Source: Cryptomeria japonica
Lineage: Eukaryota; Streptophyta; Pinopsida; Cupressales; Cupressaceae
Reading direction: 5' to 3'
NCBI RefSeq assembly: GCF_030272615.1
Contig: NC_081412.1
Coordinates: 672,647,823 to 672,711,822, forward strand
Length of the DNA: 64,000 nucleotides
Shown here: positions 34,920-46,160 of the stretch, one piece after another
Layout: every line of letters begins with the position of its first letter
How positions within the stretch are numbered: the stretch's first letter is position 1
Made by a program: the position numbers and the translations under genes
Notes under the pieces: generated by a model
Database searches by the model: none
Seen by the model: the letters and a program-made list of their open reading frames with translations, nothing else
What the model was told of the DNA's origin: nothing

Positions 34920-35629
34920 ACCATTTAAAATAATGTCTCCCATTACTAGCGACTGATTGATCAATGTCGGCTAGTGTCCGCCTCCACTTCCACCGAATCA
35001 TACTCCATTGCTACTTCCAGCCTGACATGGCAGTGACGTCAGATATACAGCATAGAGGAAGCTCTTATTGTGGGTGAACTTCTTCCTCTGTCTGTAGCTT
35101 TTTTTGCCAGTGAACTTCTTCCTCCATCCATAGCTCTTATTGTTGTTGAAGGAGGCCCGGGTGTTGCCATTTACACAGCCCATTTTGGGCTCCCTTGCAG
35201 TTGTCCTCATTGGTTATGTGCCAGCCCTTGGCACTTTGTGCTCGTGGCACTTCGTGCCCCCGTTCCTCGATGTAGTTGTGTTTGTCACACCAATGATCTT
35301 CCCCGCCATGATTAAACCCACAGGTTCGCTACAGAGGTGGGACAAATAAGAGGCAGGATTTTGTAAAGAGGCGGGATTTATGAAATGACTTGGTCTTTTC
35401 TTTTTTTTTAAGTAATGCATGTGGTCATCAGAATTTTGATGAATGCGGGCACTTTTTCTAAAAAAACCCAAATGTCATTGCCAATTCCTTCTCCGTCGAA
35501 ACCAAATGTTGCATTATCATTGGAATTCCGATGAAATCGGGCATTTTTTCAAAAAAAAATCAAGTTTGATCACAATATACCTTCTTCGTCGGAAACCTCC
35601 ATTGGAATTTTAGGCTAAATGTATTAGTG
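34920..35629. repeat. Right subterminal region and terminal inverted repeat of the CACTA element
   Basis: It contains palindromic subterminal repeats TCATCAGAATTTTGATGA (35425-35442) and TCATTGGAATTCCGATGA (35518-35534), part of a direct repeat with a period of about 93 bp, plus CGTCGGAAA near 35587. The inverted CACTA end is at 35625-35629. The direct partner of the left 28-bp motif is at 35027-35054. Tandem-like CTCTTATTGTGGGTGAACTT / CTCTTATTGTTGTTGAAG units occur near 35060 and 35130. Confidence 0.85.
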
Positions 35630-36029
35630 ATTCCATCTTCAAGTTCTCATATCTTACCCAGTAACCATCAAGTTTAGCAATTTTGATAGTAGGGTCACCT
35701 TCATTCAAAGTTTTCAATTTATCCCACATAACCTTTACAGATGATTTATCAGTCAATCCCATTATTTGTTGATCAATGAGTGCACACAAGAGGGTTTCTC
35801 TAGCTCTGCAATCATTTTCAATATTTTTTTTGAAGTCTGCAAGAGCAAGATTGCTCAATGTCGGATCATAAGGTGTATATATTTTCTCACTGATCTCCCA
35901 AATATCCTTTCCAAGACATCTAAGATGAGTCTCCATTCAGATTTTCCATATCCCATAGTTTGTTCCATGAAGCTTAGGGATTTCTCTTCTGAAAATAGCT
36001 ACTGGTGGATTTGAATTATTAGCTACCAT
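35630..36029 (-). pseudogene. Gag N-terminus of element B
   Basis: The ATG at 36029 starts MVANNSNPPVAIFRREIPKL, followed by a stop at a probable Arg codon and METHLRCLGKDIWEI, then VMWDKLKTLNEGD and YENLKM. This is the copia UBN2/DUF4219-type gag start. The frame is cut by the CACTA element after KME and resumes at 24845. It sits 59 bases inside the LTR edge, just after the primer site. Confidence 0.9.
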
Positions 36030-36065
36030 AGGATCTAGCTCAAGCAGTTAAGGTTCTGCAAAAAA

Positions 36066-37347
36066 GGACCAAAGCTTTGTTACCAATTGTTAGAATAACT
36101 TGTGGACAACTGAGAGAGGGGGAGTTGAATCAGTTGTCAACAAATTATATCAATCAAGCCACTTTATAACCTTTAACCAAAGCACATAAATATTGAATAC
36201 CAGAATAGTAAAAAAAATACCCGTTAGCAATAAACTTAAGTATGAAATTGAGAATCAACACAATGAAACCATACCACATAACACCGTGATTTGTATGTGG
36301 AAAACCTAGTAGAGGGAAAAACCATGGTGGGAACCCTACCCACAATGAGATGATACTCCTGCAGAAAGTATGTGATACAATAAGGGGCCTGCACATGAAG
36401 GAAGGCACACTGCCTAGAGAATACTGCTCATTACAAATGTGTCTCACTGATTATAGAGAGGTTATAACCACCTTAATATAATTGTACAACAATTTGGAAG
36501 AATGAAATGCCAATCATAGAATCTACCATGCCTAATTATAGTCCCGGTTAAGCTTAATACCGGAGGCCTTTGACCTCTTACATAAACCCAATCTGATCAG
36601 CTATGATCGGCCAAATCTCCTTCGCATATGATCTTTTCATTATTCACACATTTCATTCCATGACGATGATCTAGAATGAGATCTTACATCTATTTATACA
36701 AACACTAAGGCCTAAACCAATTAGGTCGGCCACCTAAAAGATATTACAATAAGGTCATTACATAAATCCATATTAGAATGATATATCATGTCGGCTTTAG
36801 ACCAAAACAACATTAACCAATCCATAAATCATCCCAATAACATGTAGAGAACACTTAATAGCATGTTACATGATACCGGTCCATAACCTAGATAGATACA
36901 TGACCTAAATAGATCCACCATACCAAAGTGATGTCTCCAATTAGTCGAGGCACAAACAAAGATCACCTTCTGCATCCTGAATTCCATCTAGAAGCCACAC
37001 CAACATCACTTATGCATCTTGTCAAAGATTCTCAATAAAATTTCTATCAGTAAAACCCTATACCCTTACCAGTATAGGCTTATTAGAATGTATTATAGAA
37101 TCCGATCATCAAGTCAATACCAATTGACCAAAATATACTCCAGAAACATTCAACACATCAAACCAAACATATTCCATTGATCCAAACATGTCGGCAGTAT
37201 CCAACTGATAGTTCCTTCTGTCGGAAACACTAGTTCTTCTATTAGTAATCAAAATCTGTCTGTCGGTAACCAATCATAACAGCTATTGTTGACATCAATG
37301 ACAAAACATCAATGCAACACATAATCAATTCCTTCATATTTCCAACT
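36066..37347 (-). repeat. 5' LTR of element B (36088-37347) and primer binding site (36066-36087)
   Basis: The inner end TGTTAGAATAAC (36088) is followed on the minus strand by ATTGGTAACAAAGCTTTGG, a decayed initiator tRNA-Met primer site (two changes from TGGTATCAGAGC). The outer end is AGTTGGAAATATG, where the starting TG has become AG (37346-37347). Confidence 0.9.
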
Positions 37348-37849
37348 TCTCTCCCCTCTCTCTACTCTCACTTTAACTGCAACCCCACACTATCTCAACT
37401 TTCTTAGTCACTGCTAAACTCTACTGTTCACCTACTTACGATGTATCCCCCTTTCCTCTTATTTCTATCTTTCACTACTCTTGCACTTAGATTGCCACAA
37501 CCCCATCTCCCTGCTTTTCAACATGGTCTCTCTACTTTCTTATCTATGATGCCCTTCTTATCTTTCTCCCTTCCATTATTTAAAATTTGCACTGAAATTT
37601 AAAGCACCTCCTCAATTTGGCTATTGATGCATTTTGAATTCAACATTTTGCCTCTCCATCATTAGGGGCATTTTGTTTCCTTATGACACTTTTAATCTTC
37701 CATGCCCAATTTGGTTTCTTCCACTTTCTTTTGGACTATTCTTCTTCTTCTCTATAGTCATGACGCAGTGTCTCACTAAGCATATCTTGTATATCTAGTC
37801 TTCAATTGATGCTCCCATTTTAGCATGGTAGACAGGATGCTCCTACATT
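37348..37849 (-). repeat. Solo LTR D, upper half
   Basis: The minus strand starts TGTAGGAGCATCCTGTCTAC at 37847, an LTR start, and runs to the insertion point of element B. The first bases after it (37850-37855, AAATAT) repeat the target duplication seen at 11551-11556. Confidence 0.65.
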
Positions 37850-38420
37850 AAATATGCATTTTTCTCCTTTGTTGTGCAATTTTTTTCTCAATTCATCAGT
37901 TACATGTGCATATGCCAAACATCCAAATAATCTCATATGAGAAACATTATGTTTTCTTCCATTCCATGCTTCTTTCAAAATCATGATGATGACACTTTTA
38001 GTGGGACATATATTCAATATATATGTTGTACATGCTATAGTTCCAGCCCAATACTCATTTAACAAATATTTTACCTTCAACATGCTTATTGCCATTTCCA
38101 TAATTGTTCTTTTTTTTCCTTTAGCTACACCATTTTGTTGTGGGGTATACCTTGTAGTGAATTGTTGTGTATTACATAGTCATTGCAAAATCTTATGAAG
38201 TCATTTTTAATGTATTCACCACCTATATCTGATCTCAATGCTTTGATCTAGTGCCCACTTATTTTGAGTTCCTATTACTAGTATTTTTCTCACAGTGTCT
38301 AAATAGGCTATGTGTGCAAATATCTCATTGCAGTCTACTGCAAGTTGTTGTGGATAGCCATTTCTAGACCTACTATAACTAGATATAACAACAATACAAA
38401 AGTTAAGTTGTAGAAACAAA
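37850..38420 (-). pseudogene. Element C (copia): RT fragment fused in front of integrase
   Basis: From 38420 downward the minus strand reads RNGYPQQLAVDCNEIFAHI, DTVRKILVIGTQNKW: copia RT blocks. Near 38245 it switches to integrase (KALRSDIGGEYIKN, then PQQNGVAKGKK with the catalytic Glu changed to Lys, then KVKYLLNEYWAGTIACTTYI and RLFGCLAYAHV), which continues in frame at 11556. RT normally follows integrase in copia, so the RT piece is out of order. Confidence 0.8.
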
Positions 38421-40925
38421 AACTCATTCTTTTTTGGTTATTATATGGAAATACTTATAGATTTTTAGGTTAACATACTAGGGCATGTGGGAATAGTGTG
38501 ACACTTTGGCTTGCCAATTTAATCCTTATTCGAAACTTTTACAATTTTTGATATGCCCTAAACCTATAATGTGCATAGGGATATATGTATCGAACTCATG
38601 ACTAGTAAAAAAAACAATGAACATATCAAGTTGGAGAATGTTGGGATGCATCATATTCACATATAGAATTTTGATAGAAAAAAAATTCAATATACTTAAA
38701 TGTGATTGTATAAGGTGAAGTTTCAAATATTATTTAATTACATAGATACAATGATTTTTGAAGGGGCCTGTGAAACCTATGCATAACATATTATCTAACC
38801 AATCTACCACACAACTAGTATTTTAAATATTTTATATTAGGATAGGTGGGTTTTTGACATGGCCCAAACCTTGTTACAAGGAAAACAACAAAGTTACCCA
38901 AAAGGCAACAAAACTTAGCACTGAACTATATTAGTGTAATAGATGAAAATTAGGGTTTCACAAGTTAAGCTTTGTAAATTAGGAAATGGCCTAACTTTCA
39001 CATGCATCACATTAAAAATTATGAGCTCAATAGATCCATCCTCAATTATATTAGTAAGAGGGGTAGATGTTGATTGAAGTCCTATTTCCCTTTGTTTGAT
39101 TTGAAAATGTGATTGAGAGGGTGTAAATTAAGTTTCAAATCTAAGGTAAGAAAGTACATGCATGAACTATAAACATGGACTAATTATGCTAACTAATAAT
39201 AAAATAGAAATTTCATAGTAGGTACAAAAAGGATAGGGAATTCGACTATATATTTGTAACTGAAATTTGATGTTGAATTGATAGGACTAGGGTTCCCAAT
39301 ACTTTTGTGTATTGAGCTACTATTAGGAGATCTAAATTATGATGCACTCTGGTAGCCTCCTATTAAATTTGATGCAGAACTCAGAGGACCAAGGCACCCC
39401 AATGCCTTGGCCTATTAAGATACTATTGGAAGATCTAAAATCTGATGCAGCCTAGTAGCCACCTATAAAATTTGATGTATAATTCAGAGGACCAAGGCAT
39501 CCCAATAGCTTGGTCCTAGGAAAAGGGAAACTTACATTGTGGTCCTAGAAAATTAGGTCTACATTATGAGGTCAGGTCTACATTGGGCTCCAAATTTTTT
39601 TTGAGGTCGTCTGGCTCCATTGGCTACCTATATCTAAACATGAGGAAAGAAAGGTGGCTATAGATAGTATTTTTCCTTAGTTCAACACCCAAGTTTATAA
39701 TTAACCCTAATTAAAATAGAAATTAAACTTGAACTGGATTGGAAAATCTTGTCTTTTAAGGGAAAGGTTGAAATGTGTGAATGCAGATGGTTATACCTTC
39801 AATAGGTGATGCAATATTCTTGGGATAAATCCTCCATCTGTTGATATAATAACATGATAAATCACATAAAATCCATCTTGAAATCATAATTTAAATAGTA
39901 TGAAGGTACCCTGATGTATTTTTCTACCCCTTGAATCAAATCTACTCTTAAAGAATTGCTCTTGAATTGGATGATAATGTTAGCCTAAAATGTAATGTTG
40001 AAAATGAACCGAGAGAGATGCCTTATAGAGAGATTTCATAATTAGAATCACCATTATATGAATATAAAATTTATATATTTTCACATGGAGCAAGATTTGG
40101 ATTAGGAAAGACCACTAAATTATCCTCCCAAAATTTGGGGAAAAAAGTTTTGGACTGGGTAGTATATTACTTGGTCCTATCAACTTTTTTTTGAATTTCT
40201 ACAGATGCCAAATAATAGGATTCTAATATTGATTCCATCTTGGTGGCTCAAACCATAATTCATTAGTATATGAAAAATGATTTGAGAGTTGAAATTAGGT
40301 TAAGACTAATGATAAATTAGGATAAATAATTAAGGGTATACCTAAAACTAGGGGCCCAAATAAGAGTGTGATGATGAAATAAAGAGGAATAAGATCCATA
40401 ATATTAATTTTGAATCAATAAAGGTCACATAATGCATAGAGGAAGGGGAAATACTAAAATAGGTATTAGCAAAGATTGATATTGGACACACTAATAAAGG
40501 TGTACAATCTAGGGTGCTACAATTAGAAACCAACTTATGTATTTTAAAATATTTTTTCTTTCTTTGAACAATTACCCAACTAGAACTATTTTACAATCTT
40601 ATAAACTGAGGAGTAGGGAAATAAGAACCCTCATCAAAATCCCTACTTGAGGGCACAACATGAACTAAAGAATATGGGATTGAATAAAGACTATGAGGTA
40701 TAACAACATCATGAGAAACAACTCCTTTTAAAGGAAATGACATTAGGAAAATTAGTAACTTGGGATACAAGAAAATAAACATTAATCTTACCAACAACCT
40801 TATTAAAAAGGGCATAGTAAAATTCTCAGAGAACCAAAGTTGGAGAAGACAACTCAAAATTGTATGAATATTGAATTCATCAGGGAATATCCTAAGATAT
40901 TGAGGAAGAGAATTAGTCCACCTTA
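38421..40925. other. Unclassified region with a tandem duplication
   Basis: No gene family is recognised over 2.5 kb. A tandem duplication of about 98 bp lies at 39319-39515 (shared TTCAGAGGACCAAGGCATCC-like block, copies about 80% alike). The flanks are AT-rich with no long plausible ORFs. It may be decayed LTR or untranslated parts of element C or of the LINE relic beyond. Confidence 0.45.
39319..39515. repeat. Tandem duplication, two units of about 98 bp
   Basis: Unit 1 starts near ATTGAGCTACTATTAGGAGA and unit 2 near ATTAAGATACTATTGGAAGA. Both end in CCAATG/AGCTTGG(C/T)CCT. They are diverged at about one base in five. Confidence 0.75.
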
Positions 40926-40929
40926 AGAG

Positions 40930-41410
40930 GAGGACTTGCAAGAACTATGAGAATAGCCTCGAGCCAAATGTAACCTAGAAAAAGAACATCTACACCAAAA
41001 AGGAATGCCCTGATAATCAACCAACTAAGTCCAAGGATGGTCTTCCACCTGAAAAACAATTTCACTTGGAAGAGCCTTCAATTGATCAATCTCTACCATA
41101 ATATAAAAAAAGAATGTGTGTAGGAGGTAGTATCAATATATAGTTCTACAAAATGTCTAAAGGCGGTCTTAATCACATTATACTCTAATTTATACTAGAA
41201 CTATAAGAGGAGATTAGATAATCTCATCAAAATAGGGTAAATGTTAATTAATTCCATGAGAGGGTTAAAAGAGGGAGTCCAAGGAAAAATTAAGAGAGTG
41301 TGGGAATCCCACATCCACTCCAACATTTAAAATAGAATCCTTGTCAATATAAGAATCTATGCCAACAACAAAGAAGCCTCTAGTATAGGGGTATATCTCT
41401 ATCTTACTTG
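40930..41410 (-). pseudogene. LINE ORF1-like relic (DUF4283 and zinc knuckle)
   Basis: The minus strand, in mixed frames, gives RGFFVVGIDSYIDKDSILN, LNFSLDSLF, LPSEIVFQVEDHPW, LVDYQGIPFWCR and HLARGYSHS. This is the pattern of plant DUF4283 followed by a CCHC knuckle, as in ORF1 of L1-type retroelements. It is heavily decayed and no endonuclease or RT was found. Solo LTR M is inserted on its 5' side. Confidence 0.6.
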
Positions 41411-41805
41411 CAACTAAAGGAAGCCAATGTAATTAGATCTAATGGTTTATGTTATTTATTGAAATCCAAATATGACAAACCTACAAATCAAGCCCTTGCT
41501 AGAAAAAAATTCTCATTATCTATCACCTCCTAGCCCAAAAATTACCCAAGGAGATACAGGCACAAGGTAGAGGCACACAATTTTGGATAGAGGTATTAGA
41601 TTGAGTGGGCATAGGTAGGATTTTTCTTAATAGTTTTGCATACAAGGGTTGAAGGTGGGTGCTAGACAGGGCAAAGGAAATTGCAATCCCAATAAAGATA
41701 GTAGTAGTAAGGGAGGAGGAACCAAAACCACCAATAGTAACTCAAGCTTAAGATAGAGGATGAGTGGGAGGCATTCATGCATAGAAGCCCCAAAAATAAT
41801 ATCTA
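41411..41805. other. Flank between the LINE relic and solo LTR M
   Basis: Nothing recognised. It is probably the 5' part of the LINE-like relic, since the minus strand leads into it, but no motif supports this. Confidence 0.35.
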
Positions 41806-42925
41806 TGTTGGTATTATGGATGACTTCATCATGTGTTGCATTGGTTTTGTCATTGATGTCAACACTTATCTTCTTGGAGGTCTACATTTTTTATTTGTCA
41901 CTATGGTTATATTGGTATGTTGTTGAACCAACAATATGGCTCACTAGTATGGTTAGTGGCTTATGCACAGTCACTGGTATGTGTTCACCAGGAGGTTATA
42001 TGGTTCATCGACAGTGATGATATCTTAGAGATCATCTGGTTATGTTGAAGACATGGATTGGAAGTTTGGTTTTGGTGTTTTTCTTATTGGTATAATTGGG
42101 TTGACAGATTTGCCTTTACCGACAGATAAGTCTAGGTTATGGACCGGTACTCTAGATCAGCATGAAATGTTATGGATATTGTTTTATTGATTGGTTAATG
42201 TGGTAAATTTATTGAGCCGACATGTTGTATGGCATCAAGACTTATTTGTAATTGATTTAATTGTAATATCTTTAGTGAGCTGACCTATACATTTGGTCTT
42301 AGGTTTTGTATATATGATTGTAAGATCTTATTGAAGATTGTTATGATGAGTGTATTCAAATATTGAAGAGAAAAAATAAGTAGATCCTTGTGCGAATCAC
42401 ACAGACATTATTTGAAGGTTGAAGGAAGGTTATGAATGTGTTTGTGACACTCACATTCAGAGCTTAACCAATATAGAATCTAGCATTGGAGATGCTATTT
42501 TGAGCATTACATTATCATTGGATTTAACCATCCAATTATGTAGTCAGTGTGGCTCCTATTTTGTGATTGAGTAGTGAGCTCTAGGCAATTGGCCTTCTGC
42601 ATGTGCAGACCCCATTTGTATACACATACTATCTGTAGTAGTATCATCTGATTGTGGGTAAGGTTTCCCACTGTGGTTTTTCCCCTTACCGATTTTCCAT
42701 GTCAAAATCTTTGTGTCATGTGTTGTGGATGTTGTTTCTCTTTCTATTTCACACATTAAGTTTTATTGGTACTATTATATCTGTTAAACGATTTTACCAT
42801 CACTTAACTTTGGTTTACCAGCATTAAGTTTAAATTGGATTAATTGTCATTTGGTTTATAAATTACTGAGAACTGGTTAACAACTGATTCACCCCCGCCC
42901 CAATTGTCCTTCTCGGGACCTAACA
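41806..42925 (+). repeat. Solo LTR M (copia type)
   Basis: It runs from TGTTGGTATTATGG to GGGACCTAACA, 1120 bp, with the shared block GTGGTTTTTCCCCTTACC near 42670 and a C-rich tract GATTCACCCCCGCCCC near 42885. Adjacent 5-mers ATCTA (41801-41805) and ATATA (42926-42930) agree at 4 of 5. No primer site or coding sequence follows, so it is a solo LTR from LTR-LTR recombination. Confidence 0.8.
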
Positions 42926-43019
42926 ATATACAAAGGAAAAAGACATCCCATGTATAGGAATCCCCACTACACCAACATAGGTGTCATTCTTCAGCTCAAT
43001 GCTAAGAGAAATGCAAAGG

Positions 43020-44343
43020 TGTTGGCAACAATAATGAGAGAAAACTAAGAGGAGGGGGGGGGTTAATCAGTTTTCACCAGATCTACCAACTCAACCAAAA
43101 ATGCAAATTTGATAAATTGTAGCAACAAAAAAGATAAACAAATTGATATCACAACACACAACACTAATTTTTGACATGGAAAAATTGGTTAAGGGAAAAA
43201 CCATGGTGGGGACCTAACCACAAGAAGATGATCCTTTGTAGTAGTATGTCAAAGTAGTTACAATGGGGAATGCACTAGCATTTAGGCACAATACCTAGAG
43301 CTTATAGCTCAAGATACAATAACCTAGAAGGATACAACCCTAAGGGAAGTATCACTGACTTACAAAAAGATACAAACTACAATCCAAAAGCAATGAACTG
43401 CAAATGCCTGATGATAGTTCTGGTTAAGCATATTTGTCTACTTTGCAACACCAACCTCTTCTTAATACACCACACTGAAAGATGAATCCCTTGTTCACAT
43501 ATGCATCACTCTCTAATAATGTAGACACAACCTTGATACCTAAAGTACATGACTATATCACCTATTTATACAATCCATCAACCTTGACAACAAGGTCGGA
43601 TAAACCCTCAACTCATAATTACAAAATTACATCACACGATACAAAGGTTGACCACCAAACAAATGTAATGAAATATATGATATAATATGGACCTAATTCA
43701 AATCTCTAAATATGCAACACCATTGGGAATCACACCAAGATCAACTACAACATGCTACAAAATAGGAATACCACATAACATGAAGAGTATCACCGATTCA
43801 TAAAAATCACCAAGAATTCACACAACGATCAATTCGGATCATAAAAACAAATAGGACAGAATTAGGAAACACCAACAAGAATTTTAGAGTCATCAGTAAC
43901 AGTTGCACCAACACCACTTATCAAATCTTTACCGATCAACATTTGAAAATCAAGAGCACTCAAATAATAACAATTGTCACAAAGAAAGATAATTTGCAGA
44001 GCACCAAATCATGAACCTTCTAAAATGAAGATACATAGGACCATCCCATACAATCTCCCAAAAACTTATCTCAAGATAAGATCACAACAAAATATATCAA
44101 AAAAAATATTGAACTCTATAAAGCACTAAGCAAAAAACAAATTCCAAACTAGATCATATGATATCTTTAATTAAGCTTTCTGGATTACTAAAATGAAGAC
44201 AGAAAGATATAATGATACTTGAAATACACCATACACCAAACCATGATGCCAATAAACTAATATAAAACCACGAGAGCAATAAATCACAGGAATATGTTGA
44301 CATCAATGATAACAACATATCCTAGTAGTAACAATGTTGAACA
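43020..44343 (-). repeat. 3' LTR of element E
   Basis: It ends TGTTGGCAACAATAATG at 43020 (plus view) and starts on the minus strand with TGTTCAACATTG at 44343. The shared GGGAAAAACCATGGTGGGGA block lies near 43193. Inside it is the polypurine tract AAAGGGGGAGAT (rc, 44344-44355). Confidence 0.85.
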
Positions 44344-44690
44344 ATCTCCCCCTTTGGCATTGATAGAAACATATGAATGTGAAAAATAGTTAATGCAAAG
44401 AAAGAAGATATCTCCAACAAGCTCCCCCCTGAGATGAGGCAAATAAGATGGTTTTTCACATGCTTCTCTCCCCTTTTGACAATGATGCCAAATATTCTCA
44501 AAACAAAAAACCAAACTTACTCTCCCTTTGATAAACAAATCATGATTCTCTACCCCTAAAACATATGACCAATTGAATGTCAAATAGACTACTCCACTAG
44601 AGGAGTAGAATAAATTAATCAATCCAAACAAAAATATGAGACTATGAAGTCCACCAGATTGATGCAACTCGATGCATCTAGTTCTCATCT
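44344..44690 (-). promoter_or_regulatory. Polypurine tract and 3' untranslated region of element E
   Basis: TGCCAAAGGGGGAGAT abuts the LTR on the minus strand. Other AGGGGGGAG-like tracts lie near 44425 and 44470. No coding sequence is seen. Confidence 0.65.
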
Positions 44691-46160
44691 AGTTCTCATC
44701 AAGAGGGGTGGATATCCCTAACTTGTCTCTCAAATAGACAAATGTATCTGTAGTCAAATACTTAGTGGAAACATCAGCAATATGTTCCTTTGTAGACACA
44801 TATTCCAACTTCACTTCCTCTTCACTAACGTTTTCTCTCAATAAATGTTATTTGATTGATACATGTTTAGTATTTGAAAGTTGCATCAAGTTCTTTAACA
44901 TATTAATAGCACTCGAATTATCATAATATATGACAGTAGGCTCATCATAGGTAACTTTGATAACCTTCAACATTTTCTTCATCCAAACTACCTGAGTGTA
45001 GTTACTAGCAACAATAATGTACTCAACTTTAGCAGTAGATAAGGACATTGAATCTTGTTTCTTACTCACCCAAGAAATCAATTTTTACCCAAAAAGAATG
45101 AACCACCAGAGGTACTCTTCTGATCATCAACATCACCAACCCAATCAGCATCAATGTAAACACATAACATGAAATCATCATTCCTTGGATACCACAAACC
45201 ATAATCCACAGTTCCTTTCAAGTATCTGAATATCCTCTTTACAACAGTGACATGACTCTCTTTTGGACTAGCTTGATATCTAGACGCCATGCACACAACA
45301 TGCATAATGTTCGGTCTAGTCTGAGTAAGATATAGCACCACCAACCATAAATCTATATAAATATTGATTAGATTTTGGAGATTCATCATTTTTAGATAAT
45401 TTTCAGCCAATCACCACAAGAGTTTCAATCAGTTTGGATTCTTCTAACCCAAAATTCTTCAATAATTCTTTCACATATTTAGTTTGAGATATAAAAATAC
45501 CTTTTCCATTTTGTGAAATCTGCAAACCTAAGAAAAATTTCATCTCTCCTATCATAGACATCTCAAATTCTATATGCATATCACTACAAAACTTCATACT
45601 CAAACTATCATCTCCTCCAAAGATAATATCATCAACAAAGACTTCAACAATTAAGATGATATCACTCCCAATCTTGAAATATATATTACTATCAGTAGTA
45701 CATTTATTAAAACCTAATTTTAGTAAATACTTATCCAATCTAGCGTACTAGGCCCTAGGGGCTTGTTTTAATCCATAAAGAGCTTTATTCAGTTTGCATA
45801 TCATGTCTCCACCATTTGATAATAAAAATCCATCACGTTGCTCAATGTAGACTTCTTCCTCAAGATAACCATTTAGAAAGGCTGACTTGACATCCATCTG
45901 ATATACCTTGAAATCCTTATAGGCAACATATGCAAGCAATAGTCTAACAACATCAAGTGTATGTACCAGAGAAAAAACTCCTCATAATCAATTCCTTTTT
46001 TCTATAATTATCCTTTTCATACCAATCTTGATTTGTTTTTGACAACTTCACTAGCTTCATTCAATTTTCTCTTGAATACCCATTTAGTGCCAATCACATT
46101 CTTATCTTTAGGTCTCAGCATAAGTTCCCATGTTTTATTATTTTTGATCTAATGTAATTC
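44690..46160 (-). pseudogene. RT-RNase H region of element E pol
   Basis: RNase H: STAKVEYIIVASNYTQVVWM and IYYDNSSAINMLKN near 45050-44890. RT: YQMDVKSAFLNGYLEEEVYI, LYGLKQAPRA, FVDDIIFGGDD (YVDD box with Phe), GEMKFFLGLQIS, and RPNIMHVV near 45310. The frame changes near 45740, 45405 and 45080. It resembles elements A and B throughout, so the three belong to one copia lineage. Confidence 0.9.

Larger units (their letters stand above)
24846..35629. mobile_element. Non-autonomous CACTA (CMC/En-Spm) DNA transposon carrying host-gene fragments
   Basis: The ends are inverted: CACTAGTACATTTGGGCC at 24846 and, on the opposite strand, CACTAATACATTTAGCC from 35629. A 3-bp target duplication ATT (24843-24845 and 35630-35632) matches CACTA elements. 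Excising it with one ATT rejoins the gag of element B in frame. At 10.8 kb it contains no recognisable TNPD/TNPA transposase. Instead it holds DRM methyltransferase fragments (some as a large foldback), PPR fragments, a gypsy gag fragment and filler, so it would have been mobilised in trans. This Pack-CACTA-like structure is inferred from the sequence. Confidence 0.93.
11785..37347 (-). mobile_element. Element B: copia retrotransposon split by element A and a CACTA transposon
   Basis: Both LTRs are 1260 bp (11785-13044 and 36088-37347), about 10% diverged in the part I compared. The inner ends show a polypurine tract (13045-13060) and a primer site (36066-36087). Gag-pol runs on the minus strand in three blocks: 36029-35630, 24845-24128 and 16495-13413. 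Flanking 5-mers are GCTCT (11780-11784) and TCTCT (37348-37352), 4 of 5 identical. Without the two insertions the element would be about 7.1 kb. Confidence 0.9.

Noticed and set aside
35070-35349. Overlapping plus-strand ORFs near the right CACTA end
   Set aside because: They are locally GC-richer and contain short tandem repeats, and show no recognised protein motif.
40591-40941. A 116-residue minus-strand protein
   Set aside because: Hydrophobic composition without motifs; it lies downstream of the DUF4283 relic in a different frame and is probably a chance ORF.
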